Below, piece after piece: positions 34,254 to 42,948 of a stretch of 64,000 bases of DNA. The translations under genes were made by a program, and so were the position numbers. Source of the stretch: Prevotella ihumii (lineage in GTDB: Bacteria > Bacteroidota > Bacteroidia > Bacteroidales > Bacteroidaceae); contig NZ_LT706987.1 in the NCBI RefSeq assembly GCF_900155655.1, positions 1,178,701 to 1,242,700 of the forward strand, read 5' to 3'. The notes under the pieces are model-generated. The model did no database searches and had not been told where the DNA came from. It saw only the letters and a program-made list of their open reading frames with translations. Numbering within the stretch: the first letter of the stretch is position 1; every line of letters begins with the position of its first letter.

Positions 34254-35360
34254 ATGAAAATTCACATACTAATTAGTCTTTTAGCCTTTACTTTGAGTAC
34301 CACATACGGCTTAATTTTTATCCCTCGCATCTTAAGATATTGCAAGGATAGAAAACTATACGATATACCTAATCAACGAAAAGTACATAAAAATCCCATT
34401 CCACGATTGGGTGGCATATCATTTTTGCCGAGTATGCTGATTGCTACGATTATAGCTTTATTGGCTTGGTCGTATACCAACGATGGAAAGAAAATAGAAA
34501 TTAGCCCTTGGACTATCTATTTTGCTTTGGGATTGTTTATCATTTACGCCATAGGACTGATAGATGATGTTTTTGGAGTAAGTGCGAAAAAGAAGTTTTT
34601 AGTACAGATTTTTGTTTCATCGCTCCCTCCTATCGCTTGGCTTTATATCAATAATTTTTATGGTTTTCTGGGCATTGAGCAAGTTTCATTTTGGGTTGGT
34701 GCACCGCTAACGGTGTTTATTTTGGTTTTCATCATGAACGCTATCAATCTTATTGATGGCATTGATGGCTTATCAGCAGGACTTTCGCTCATTGCTCTCG
34801 TCGGTTTCTTCTATTGTTTTTTTAGTGAAGGCATTTGGATTTATAGCATTTTAATTGCTGGACTCATTGGTGTGCTTATTCCATTCCTTTATTATAATGT
34901 GTTTGGAGATGCAGAAAAAGGTCAAAAAATCTTTATGGGCGACTCTGGATCGTTAACCATCGGATATATACTTGGGGTATTATTAGTAAAATTTTGTATG
35001 GTAAACCCACATATTGCAGCATATCGCAAAGAATCTATTTTTCTCTCAATAACATTGTTAATCGTTCCTATATTTGATGTTTGCCGTGTTATCATTGTAA
35101 GACTTATACATAAGCAAGGCATTTTCAGACCTGACAAAAACCACATTCACCACAAGCTGATGCGTACAGGTATAAGCCAACATCAAGCCTTAATCTCCAT
35201 ATTGGCATTGGCTATGTTCTTTATAGGGTTTAATATGCTGTGTCTAAACATCTTAGACACCACCTTAACTATTCTAACAGACATCTGCATATATTCTATA
35301 TTCAACATTTTTATTCTTAACTATTTCATAAGAAAAAATAAACAGGAACCATTTGTATAA
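34254..35360 (+). CDS. WecA/MraY-family initiating transferase
   Basis: 368 residues with about 10 membrane segments. The motifs are NQRKVHKNPIPRLGG, GLIDDVFGVSAKKKF, FIMNAINLIDGIDGLSAG and MGDSGSLTIGY, with KNHIHHKLMR near the C-terminus, the WecA hallmark order. It transfers a sugar-1-phosphate (commonly GlcNAc-1-P) to undecaprenyl phosphate. A TAACTTTA sequence 26 bases upstream could be a weak promoter, so it may be expressed apart from the operon before it. The locus therefore holds two different initiating enzymes (see 20951). Confidence 0.9.
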   Translation: MKIHILISLLAFTLSTTYGLIFIPRILRYCKDRKLYDIPNQRKVHKNPIPRLGGISFLPSMLIATIIALLAWSYTNDGKKIEISPWTIYFALGLFIIYAIGLIDDVFGVSAKKKFLVQIFVSSLPPIAWLYINNFYGFLGIEQVSFWVGAPLTVFILVFIMNAINLIDGIDGLSAGLSLIALVGFFYCFFSEGIWIYSILIAGLIGVLIPFLYYNVFGDAEKGQKIFMGDSGSLTIGYILGVLLVKFCMVNPHIAAYRKESIFLSITLLIVPIFDVCRVIIVRLIHKQGIFRPDKNHIHHKLMRTGISQHQALISILALAMFFIGFNMLCLNILDTTLTILTDICIYSIFNIFILNYFIRKNKQEPFV

Positions 35361-35491
35361 ACGATAAAGAGTAGTGCATACAAAGGGCTAAAAACCACAC
35401 AAAATCATCAAAAAATAAGACTTCCCCATACTATTAGGTATTATTAAGAATTTCAAAATATATAATGTGGGGCTATTCCATATAATTTTCG

Positions 35492-35499
35492 TATTTTTG
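35492..35499 (+). promoter_or_regulatory. Candidate -7 box for lon
   Basis: TATTTTTG followed by CA, an exact TAnnTTTG match 28 bases before the lon ATG. A -33 TTTG is not clear at the expected position. Confidence 0.5.
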
Positions 35500-35527
35500 C
35501 ACTTCAAAAGAAATTAGTGAAAACTTG

Positions 35528-37984
35528 ATGAAACAAAATAATTCTATACAAATGTTTGCCGATTACGAGGGCGATTTACCCGAGATTGAAGTAAAAATTG
35601 ATGGCGAAATACCTATATTTATAACTCGCAATCTTGTTATGTTTCCTGACATACTGATGCCCGTTTTGGTTGGCAGAAAGGCTACCTTGGCATTGGTAAA
35701 ACATTTAGAGCAACATCCAGGGACGGTCTTTGCGGTAATGAGCCAAAAAGATGCAAACGTAGACGAGCCACAAGAAAAAGACTTGTATCACACAGGTATT
35801 TATGCACGTATGATGCGTGCCTTTGATATGCCTGGCACAGGCGAGAATAGAACCGCTATTTTGCAGGGTCTGGGTCGTTGCAAATTAGAGAAAATTACAA
35901 GCGAAACTCCATATATGATGGGGTTGACGCAGGCATTGCCTGATGAGGTGGCCGACAAGAACGATACTGAATTTATAACAGCTGTGAACGATATGAAGTT
36001 GACAGCAAAAGAATATATTCAAGGCAGCGACGAAATACCAGACGACTCGCAGTTTGCACTTGACAATATCAACAACCCCACTGTTTCGGTAAACTATATT
36101 TGTGGAAATATGCCTTTCAGCGTGGCTGACAAGATGCACCTCTTGGAAGAAGAATCGTTGAAAGACCGCTTGTTCAGATTGATGAAAATCTTGAACAGAG
36201 AGATACAATTCCAGCACCTTCGCCAAAATATCCGCTCTAAAACACGTGAGGACTTGGACGAGCAACAACGCGAATACTTCCTCCATCAGCAAATAAAAAA
36301 TATACAAGAGGAGTTGGGTGATGGTGAATCAACACCCGAAAAGAAGGAGCTGAGCGAAAAAGCAGCCAATAAAAAATGGAGCGAAGAAACGGCTAAGATT
36401 TTCCAAAAAGAGTTGGACAAGCTAAAGACGCTCAACCCACAAAGTCCTGACTACAGCGTACAGGTGAACTATCTCCAAACGATGGTGAACCTGCCTTGGA
36501 ACGAATACACCGAGGACGACTTGGATTTGAAGCGCGCCCAAAAGGTGCTCGATCGGGACCACTATGGTATGGAAAAGGTGAAGGAGCGCATTTTGGAATA
36601 TATGGCAGTTTTAAAGCTGAAAGGCAGTATGAAGTCGCCTATTATTTGCCTGTATGGTCCTCCGGGTGTGGGCAAAACAAGTTTGGGTAAGAGTATTGCC
36701 GAATCAATGAAACGTAAGTATGTGCGTATGTCGTTGGGCGGATTGCACGACGAGTCTGAAATCCGCGGACATCGCCGCACCTACATCGGGGCTATGCCCG
36801 GACGCATCATTAAGAACATTCAGAAAGCAGGTTCGTCAAACCCTGTGTTTATCTTGGACGAAATTGACAAGGTGGCACAGAACACTGTACAAGGCGACCC
36901 ATCATCGGCCTTACTTGAAGTACTCGATCCCGAACAGAACAATGCGTTCCACGACAACTATTTAGACTTGGATTACGACCTATCTAAGGTATTGTTTATC
37001 GCAACTGCAAACGACCTGAATACTATTCCTCGTCCTCTACTCGACCGTATGGAACTTATCGAAGTGTCGGGATATATCACCGAGGAGAAGATAGAAATAG
37101 CAAAGCGTCACCTCTTCCCTAAAGAGTTGGCTAACACAGGTCTTGACCTTTCTAACCCAAAGTTAAAGTTTACCAAGCCTGCATTGGAAGCCGTGATAGA
37201 AAACTATACACGCGAAAGCGGTGTGCGCCAATTAGAAAAGCAAATCAACAAGTCGTTGCGCAAGTTGGCGTTCAAACAAGCCATAGACGAGGGTCTACCT
37301 TACGAAAAGATTACACCTGTAGAATTGGAAGGACTTTTGGGAAAACCGCCTTTCTATCGTGACATTTATCAAGGCAACGACTATGCTGGTGTAGTTACAG
37401 GTTTGGCGTGGACAAGCGTAGGCGGTGAAATATTGTTCATCGAAGCTTCACTATCAAAGGGTAAATCTGGCAAACTCACACTAACAGGAAACTTGGGTGA
37501 TGTGATGAAAGAGTCTGCCATCATTGCATTAGAATATGTGAAAGCACATATTGACAAACTGAAGGTGGATTATCGAATTTTCGACAATTGGAATTTACAC
37601 ATTCACGTACCCGAAGGAGCAACACCAAAGGACGGTCCGTCGGCAGGTATCACCATTGCAACAAGTATTGCATCGGCACTTACACAACGCAAGGTGCGTA
37701 AGAACACAGCAATGACGGGCGAGATAACACTGCGTGGAAAGGTGCTGCCTGTGGGAGGTATCAAAGAAAAGATATTGGCTGCAAAACGTGCAGGCATTAC
37801 CGACATCGTGATGTGCAAAGAAAACCGCAAAGACATTGACGAGATACCAGAAAAGTATCGCAAAGGATTGGAATTCCACTATGTGGAGAACATTCAACAG
37901 GTGTGGGACTTTGCACTTACAGATGAGAAAGTAGAGAACGCAATAGATTTTACTATCGAAGAAGAAAACAATAAAAAGGATTAA
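35528..37984 (+). CDS. lon: ATP-dependent protease Lon
   Basis: 818 residues from the ATG at 35528 (a TTG precedes it by one codon). The N-terminal substrate domain runs to about 320 with the family run [19 protein letters not shown]. The AAA+ module has the Walker [18 protein letters not shown] and Walker [12 protein letters not shown]. The proteolytic domain has the Ser of [14 protein letters not shown] and the Lys of [16 protein letters not shown]. Lon degrades misfolded and regulatory proteins in the cytoplasm. It is the first of lon-tgt-lptF/G, with tgt starting 2 bases after its stop. Confidence 0.96.
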   Translation: MKQNNSIQMFADYEGDLPEIEVKIDGEIPIFITRNLVMFPDILMPVLVGRKATLALVKHLEQHPGTVFAVMSQKDANVDEPQEKDLYHTGIYARMMRAFDMPGTGENRTAILQGLGRCKLEKITSETPYMMGLTQALPDEVADKNDTEFITAVNDMKLTAKEYIQGSDEIPDDSQFALDNINNPTVSVNYICGNMPFSVADKMHLLEEESLKDRLFRLMKILNREIQFQHLRQNIRSKTREDLDEQQREYFLHQQIKNIQEELGDGESTPEKKELSEKAANKKWSEETAKIFQKELDKLKTLNPQSPDYSVQVNYLQTMVNLPWNEYTEDDLDLKRAQKVLDRDHYGMEKVKERILEYMAVLKLKGSMKSPIICLYGPPGVGKTSLGKSIAESMKRKYVRMSLGGLHDESEIRGHRRTYIGAMPGRIIKNIQKAGSSNPVFILDEIDKVAQNTVQGDPSSALLEVLDPEQNNAFHDNYLDLDYDLSKVLFIATANDLNTIPRPLLDRMELIEVSGYITEEKIEIAKRHLFPKELANTGLDLSNPKLKFTKPALEAVIENYTRESGVRQLEKQINKSLRKLAFKQAIDEGLPYEKITPVELEGLLGKPPFYRDIYQGNDYAGVVTGLAWTSVGGEILFIEASLSKGKSGKLTLTGNLGDVMKESAIIALEYVKAHIDKLKVDYRIFDNWNLHIHVPEGATPKDGPSAGITIATSIASALTQRKVRKNTAMTGEITLRGKVLPVGGIKEKILAAKRAGITDIVMCKENRKDIDEIPEKYRKGLEFHYVENIQQVWDFALTDEKVENAIDFTIEEENNKKD

Positions 37985-37986
37985 GG

Positions 37987-39114
37987 ATGACATTTGAACT
38001 TCAATGTACTGACCCTGCAAGTGATGCACGAACAGGTATTATTACAACCGATCACGGTCAGATAAAGACCCCTATATTTATGCCCGTAGGAACTGCAGGC
38101 ACTGTAAAAGGGGTTCATTTCGCAGAACTTGTCAATCAGGTAAAGGCGCAAATCATTCTTGGTAATACGTATCACCTCTATCTCCGCCCAGGATTGGATG
38201 TACTGAAAAGTGCTGGTGGACTACACAAGTTTAATGGTTGGAACAGACCTATCTTGACAGACTCTGGTGGTTTTCAAGTGTTTTCTCTAACAGGTATTCG
38301 CAAACTCAAGGAAGAAGGTTGCGAATTTAGAAGTCATATTGATGGTTCTAAGCACATCTTTACGCCTGAAAACGTAATGGACACGGAGCGCATAATCGGT
38401 GCTGATATTATTATGGCATTCGACGAATGTCCCCCCGGTGATAGCGAATACGCCTATGCAAAACGTAGTTTGGGATTGACCCAACGTTGGTTAGACCGCT
38501 GTTTCAAACGCTTCAACGAGACCGAACCACTTTATGGCTATAACCAAAGTCTTTTCCCTATCGTTCAGGGTTGCACTTACAAGGATTTAAGACAGGAAGC
38601 AGCTAAATTTGTAGCAGACAAAGGGGCTGACGGAAATGCTATTGGTGGGCTTGCAGTGGGTGAGCCTACCGAAGTGATGTACGAAATGATTGAGGTGGTG
38701 AACGATATTCTTCCCAAAGACAAGCCACGCTACTTGATGGGGGTAGGAACGCCACAAAACATTCTTGAAGGTATAGAACGTGGGGTGGATATGTTCGATT
38801 GTGTTATGCCCACACGCAATGGTCGCAATGCTATGCTTTTCACCTATGAGGGTACAATGAATATGCGCAATAAGAAGTGGGAGAAAGATTTCTCGCCTGT
38901 TGACGCAGAGGGTTGCGAAATAGATGTGATTACTTCTAAAGCATATCTTCATCATTTGTTTAAGGCAAATGAATTGTTGGCATTACAAATAGCAAGTATC
39001 CACAATATAGCTTTCTATTTGCGTCTCGTTACAGATGCACGTGAGCATATTGAGAAAGGCGATTTCACGCAATGGAAGGCTTCTATCATCGAACAGTTAG
39101 GACGACGAATATAA
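37987..39114 (+). CDS. tgt: tRNA-guanine transglycosylase, zinc ligands reduced
   Basis: 375 residues. Tgt exchanges guanine 34 of some tRNAs for the queuosine precursor. The active-site runs are ILTDSGGFQVFSLTG, IGGLAVGEPTEVM and FDCVMPTRNGRNAMLFT, all standard. The zinc loop normally C-x-C-x2-C is here GCEIDVITSKAY: one Cys (C310) remains, though the downstream His in ASIHNIAFYLRL is kept. As far as I recall this zinc-site loss is common in Bacteroidetes Tgt. The gene is directly coupled to lon and followed at 15 bases by the permease. Confidence 0.93.
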   Translation: MTFELQCTDPASDARTGIITTDHGQIKTPIFMPVGTAGTVKGVHFAELVNQVKAQIILGNTYHLYLRPGLDVLKSAGGLHKFNGWNRPILTDSGGFQVFSLTGIRKLKEEGCEFRSHIDGSKHIFTPENVMDTERIIGADIIMAFDECPPGDSEYAYAKRSLGLTQRWLDRCFKRFNETEPLYGYNQSLFPIVQGCTYKDLRQEAAKFVADKGADGNAIGGLAVGEPTEVMYEMIEVVNDILPKDKPRYLMGVGTPQNILEGIERGVDMFDCVMPTRNGRNAMLFTYEGTMNMRNKKWEKDFSPVDAEGCEIDVITSKAYLHHLFKANELLALQIASIHNIAFYLRLVTDAREHIEKGDFTQWKASIIEQLGRRI

Positions 39115-39129
39115 CCTGTGCGCACAAGA

Positions 39130-40353
39130 ATGGGCAAACTACAAATATATAAACAGGCAGTGAAAGAGAAACTTCAGCGACTCAAGTTGCAGAAGTTTCT
39201 CGCTGTGCTTGTTCGTATATTTACTTGGGTTAGGCTAAATATTGGCGTCTTACACCCTAAACGTGCCGTCGGAACACTCGATTGGTACATTATCAAAAAG
39301 TTTATTGGAACTTACGTATTTTCAATTGTACTGATTATTTCTATCGCAATTGTATTCGACTTCAATGAGAATTTATCGAAACTAACACAATATCACGCTC
39401 CTTGGCACGCTATTGTGTTCGATTATTATCTCAATTTTGTTCCGTATTACTCCAACCTCTTCTCGCCACTCTTCGTTTTTATTGCCGTAATCTTCTTCAC
39501 TTCAAAACTTGCAGGCAATTCCGAAATCATTTCAATGTTGGCAGCTGGAGTCTCTTTCAAGCGATTAATGCGCCCTTATATGGTGTCGTGTGTGCTTATT
39601 GCTGGCATAACTTACTATCTCAACAGCTTTGTAATACCTCACGGAACGGTTGATTTACAGAACTTTAAGTCGTTGTATCTCAACTCAAAGAAGAATACAT
39701 CGGCAGAGAATGTTCAGTTGCATGTGGGCAAAGACACAGTGGCTTATATCCAGCATTATGATGACCAATTCAAAAGAGGTTATGGCTTCTCGTTGGATAG
39801 ATTTGAGAACAAGAAATTGATAGACCACCTAACGGCAACAGAGGCACAGTATGACACCATTTCAGAGTCGAAATACCATTGGAAATTAAGCAATTGGAAG
39901 ATTAGAAAACTGAAGGGATTGAAAGAGCATATTACCTCTGGGACAGAATTAGACACGGTGATAATGATGGAGCCAACCGACCTTGTGTACTCGAAAGGAC
40001 AACAAGAAACGTTCACCTCGCCAGAGTTGCGTGATTATATTTCAAAACAAACAAGCCGAGGGTCGGGCAACGTGGTGCAATATGAGGTGGAATACCATAA
40101 GCGAATAGCAATGTCGTTCTCCTCATTTATCCTTACACTCATTGGATTATCACTCTCGTCACGCAAGCGAAAAGGAGGTATGGGGCTGTACCTTGGTATC
40201 GGACTGGCTTTAAGTTTTGGGTATATCCTCTTGCAAACGGTTTCTGCCACCTTTGCAATCAATGCCAATACCCCACCAATGTTAGCAGCGTGGATTCCTA
40301 ACATTGTTTTTGCGGTCATAGCATACTTCTGTTATCGACAAGCACCTAATTAA
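39130..40353 (+). CDS. LptF/LptG-type (YjgP/YjgQ) permease
   Basis: 407 residues from the ATG at 39130; an upstream GTG at 39118 adds 4 residues. After a basic N-terminal stretch (about 1-45), TLDWYIIKKFIGTYVFSIVL starts the first of six membrane segments, three on each side of a periplasmic domain (about 170-300). This is the LptF/G plan, in which the two permeases and LptB move lipopolysaccharide to the periplasmic bridge. Which of the two it is cannot be said. tgt-permease neighbourhood is common in Bacteroidetes. The family is clear. Confidence 0.9.
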   Translation: MGKLQIYKQAVKEKLQRLKLQKFLAVLVRIFTWVRLNIGVLHPKRAVGTLDWYIIKKFIGTYVFSIVLIISIAIVFDFNENLSKLTQYHAPWHAIVFDYYLNFVPYYSNLFSPLFVFIAVIFFTSKLAGNSEIISMLAAGVSFKRLMRPYMVSCVLIAGITYYLNSFVIPHGTVDLQNFKSLYLNSKKNTSAENVQLHVGKDTVAYIQHYDDQFKRGYGFSLDRFENKKLIDHLTATEAQYDTISESKYHWKLSNWKIRKLKGLKEHITSGTELDTVIMMEPTDLVYSKGQQETFTSPELRDYISKQTSRGSGNVVQYEVEYHKRIAMSFSSFILTLIGLSLSSRKRKGGMGLYLGIGLALSFGYILLQTVSATFAINANTPPMLAAWIPNIVFAVIAYFCYRQAPN

Positions 40354-40420
40354 ATAATAAAAGTAAAACGAATAAAACAAACTTTCCCCTTTGGAAGAAA
40401 AGGGAGAAACAGATATAAAT

Positions 40421-42229
40421 ATGGAATTTGAAAGTTTAGATTTAAACGATGATGTATTGGATGCGCTCTATGATATGCGCTTTGAACAATGCACACCCGT
40501 TCAAGAAAATTGTATACCAGAGATATTAAAAGGCAACGACGTATTAGGCGTTGCACAAACAGGAACTGGAAAAACTGCTGCTTACCTTTTGCCAGTACTC
40601 TCTAAATTGGCTGATGGGGGTTATCCCGAAGATGCCATCAATTGTCTTATTATGTCGCCTACAAGAGAGTTAGCACAACAGATAGACCAAGCCATTCAGG
40701 GCTTTTCATACTACCTTAACAATGTTTCGTGTGTCGCTGTATATGGCGGTAATGATGGAAATCGTTACGACCAAGAAATAAAGAGTCTTTCGTTAGGGGC
40801 AGACTTGGTAATTGCTACCCCTGGTAGATTTATCTCGCACATCTCATTGGGCAATGTTGACCTCTCAAAGGTGAGCTTCTTCATTCTTGACGAGGCAGAC
40901 CGTATGCTTGATATGGGATTTGCCGAAGATATAATGACCATTGTTAAGAAACTTCCTGCTTCGTGTCAGAAGATTATGTTCTCGGCAACAATGCCTTCAA
41001 AGATAGAACAATTGGCAAAGACCTTGCTACATAATCCTGCTGTTATCAAGTTGGCTGTAAGCAAACCTGCAGAGAAGATAAAGCAATTGGCGTACGTTTG
41101 TCACGAAACGCAGAAGTTAGGCATTATCAAAGATATTTTCAAAGCAGGAAATTTGCAACGTGTTATCATCTTCTCAGGCTCAAAGCAGAAGGTAAAACAG
41201 ATAGCTATGTCGCTCAATCAGAAGCAAATTAATTGCGGACAGATGCACTCTGACCTTGATCAGGCAGGTCGTGACGAAATGATGTTTAAGTTTAAGAGCG
41301 GTCAGATAGATGTTCTTGTAGCAACAGACATTATCTCTCGTGGCATTGACATTGACGATATAACAATGGTAATCAATTATGATGTGCCTCACGATGCAGA
41401 AGATTACGTTCATCGCATTGGTCGTACAGCACGTGCCGATCGTGATGGTTCAGCCATTACCTTTGTAAACGAAGATGATATGTACTACTTCCAGCAGATA
41501 GAGAAGTTCTTAGACAAGGAAGTAGAGAAAGCTCCGCTACCCGAAGGATTGGGCGAAGTACCCGAATACGTGAGCAGTGAGCGCAACAGAAGAAGTAAGA
41601 ATGCCAAAGCACGTCGTCGTAACGACCGTGACCAACAAAGCCATAAAGATAAAAAGGTACGCAACAGACGACAAACTAAACGTATAGAAAATACGGAAAG
41701 AGGACGCAAAGACACTCAAAATACAGAAAACATAGCTCCGAAAAATAAGGAAAACAACTCGAAAAACAAAGAGAAAAACGTTAAGAATAAGGAGAATAAC
41801 AATCAGAAGAAAGAGAATAGTGTTGTCAAAAATAAGGAACAACACGCTAACAACAAACGTAATAATAAAGAGCAGAGCAAAGAAAGAACACAAAATAACG
41901 ATAAAAAACACGATAATCCTCAAACTGCAAAGAAAGAAAAAGGTAATCGTGACGAGAAAGTGCTCGAACCATCAAAAAAGAACAACGCAGCTAAACAGCC
42001 AAATAGTATAAAGGCTGAAGCTCAACAGCAAAGTAATAATAAACAACCAGCTCAACCTAAAAAGAAGAAAAAGAAAAACAAAAAGAAGGTATTCGTACCG
42101 AAAGATTTAGGTAGAAGCACAAAATATGACATCAGAGAAGAACTCCCAACAAAGAAGAACAACGAAAATGGCTTAGAAAAGATTATCAAGAAACCATTAA
42201 AATGGTTAGGTAAAATGTTCGGGAAATAA
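40421..42229 (+). CDS. DEAD-box RNA helicase with charged C-terminal tail
   Basis: 602 residues from the ATG at 40421; a TTG ten codons upstream is less likely. The helicase core has all motifs: VAQTGTGKTAAYLLPVLS, SPTRELAQQ, VIATPGRF, LDEADRMLDMGF, FSATMPS and HRIGRTARADR. From about residue 385 to 570 the tail is a Lys/Asn/Gln/Glu-rich low-complexity region. The end KIIKKPLKWLGKMFGK looks like a basic amphipathic helix. It resembles RhlE-type helicases that remodel RNA in ribosome assembly or mRNA turnover. The tail may bind RNA or membrane; this is inference. A strong terminator follows. Confidence 0.9.
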   Translation: MEFESLDLNDDVLDALYDMRFEQCTPVQENCIPEILKGNDVLGVAQTGTGKTAAYLLPVLSKLADGGYPEDAINCLIMSPTRELAQQIDQAIQGFSYYLNNVSCVAVYGGNDGNRYDQEIKSLSLGADLVIATPGRFISHISLGNVDLSKVSFFILDEADRMLDMGFAEDIMTIVKKLPASCQKIMFSATMPSKIEQLAKTLLHNPAVIKLAVSKPAEKIKQLAYVCHETQKLGIIKDIFKAGNLQRVIIFSGSKQKVKQIAMSLNQKQINCGQMHSDLDQAGRDEMMFKFKSGQIDVLVATDIISRGIDIDDITMVINYDVPHDAEDYVHRIGRTARADRDGSAITFVNEDDMYYFQQIEKFLDKEVEKAPLPEGLGEVPEYVSSERNRRSKNAKARRRNDRDQQSHKDKKVRNRRQTKRIENTERGRKDTQNTENIAPKNKENNSKNKEKNVKNKENNNQKKENSVVKNKEQHANNKRNNKEQSKERTQNNDKKHDNPQTAKKEKGNRDEKVLEPSKKNNAAKQPNSIKAEAQQQSNNKQPAQPKKKKKKNKKKVFVPKDLGRSTKYDIREELPTKKNNENGLEKIIKKPLKWLGKMFGK

Positions 42230-42232
42230 ATG

Positions 42233-42313
42233 CTTCAATACAATAAACGGAGTTTTTCAACACATAAAGGGAGGTTCTCAATGCGATAAACGAAACTTCA
42301 ATGCAATAAAGAA
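42233..42313. repeat. Three imperfect 18-base direct repeats
   Basis: Related copies of TTCAATGCAATAAA: CTTCAATACAATAAACGG (42233-42250), TCTCAATGCGATAAACG (42276-42292) and CTTCAATGCAATAAAGAA (42296-42313), after the helicase stop and up to the terminator stem. Spacing is uneven. No obvious coding or hairpin role. Confidence 0.5.
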
Positions 42314-42351
42314 CCGCTATCGAAGATTAAATTATATCTTTGATAGCGGTT
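42312..42351 (+). terminator. Terminator after the DEAD-box helicase
   Basis: AACCGCTATCGAAGAT pairs with ATCTTTGATAGCGGTT around AAATTAT-type loop bases, with one G-T wobble, and is followed by TTTTAATTGGG. Confidence 0.8.
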
Positions 42352-42445
42352 TTTAATTGGGCTTTCAAATTACCAACTTAGGAATAAGATAAATTATTTT
42401 TATCTTTATTGCGTCAATAATATTTGTCTACCAACTATGACAATA

Positions 42446-42889
42446 TTATTCTTCAATGGCTATTTTCTTTACTCTGCGCTCGTGACGACCGCCTTCAAAT
42501 GTTGCTTTAAAGAAAGCATCCATTATCTTTTCAGCTGTCTTATTGTCAACAAATCTACCTGGCATAACAAGAACGTTGGCATCATTGTGCTGACGCATAA
42601 GTTCTGCAACATCTCTGTTCCATGCCAAACCCGCTCTCACGCCTTGATGCTTGTTAAGAGTCATTATCATACCTTCACCGCTTCCGCAAATAGCGATAGC
42701 AGGGTAAACTTCCTCTTTACAGATAGCATCAGCCAATGGATGTGCATAGTCTGGGTAATCACAACTCAAATCGCTATTACAACCAAAATCTTTATAAGGG
42801 AGCTTGTGCTCTTCAAGATACTGAATAACAAACTGCTTTAATGGGAAACCAGCGTGATCGCAGGCTACTCCGACTGTTTTAATGTCCAT
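42446..42889 (-). CDS. rpiB: Ribose-5-phosphate isomerase B
   Basis: 147 residues. ACDHAGFPLK near the N-terminus and AICGSGEGMIMTLNK, with the catalytic Cys, mark the RpiB/LacAB family. It interconverts ribose 5-phosphate and ribulose 5-phosphate in the non-oxidative pentose phosphate pathway. It lies 59 bases downstream of tkt on the same strand, and the two enzymes work in the same pathway, so an operon is likely. A hairpin sits between them. RpiB rather than LacA/B is preferred because of that neighbour. Confidence 0.92.
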   Translation of the reverse strand: MDIKTVGVACDHAGFPLKQFVIQYLEEHKLPYKDFGCNSDLSCDYPDYAHPLADAICKEEVYPAIAICGSGEGMIMTLNKHQGVRAGLAWNRDVAELMRQHNDANVLVMPGRFVDNKTAEKIMDAFFKATFEGGRHERRVKKIAIEE

Positions 42890-42909
42890 AAGCGTTAATG
42901 TATTATGAA

Positions 42910-42935
42910 CCAGCGAATTTTATAGGGTTCGCTGG
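42910..42935 (-). terminator. Hairpin between tkt and rpiB
   Basis: CCAGCGAA (42910-42917) pairs with TTCGCTGG (42928-42935) around ten bases. It has no good T-run, so it may be an RNA processing or attenuating hairpin rather than a full terminator. Confidence 0.5.
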
Positions 42936-42948
42936 CTCTGGTTAAACT

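Noticed and set aside
42233..42313. Possible CRISPR array at the three 18-base repeats
   Set aside because: Only three imperfect repeats with uneven gaps (about 25 and 3 bases), and no cas genes are present.
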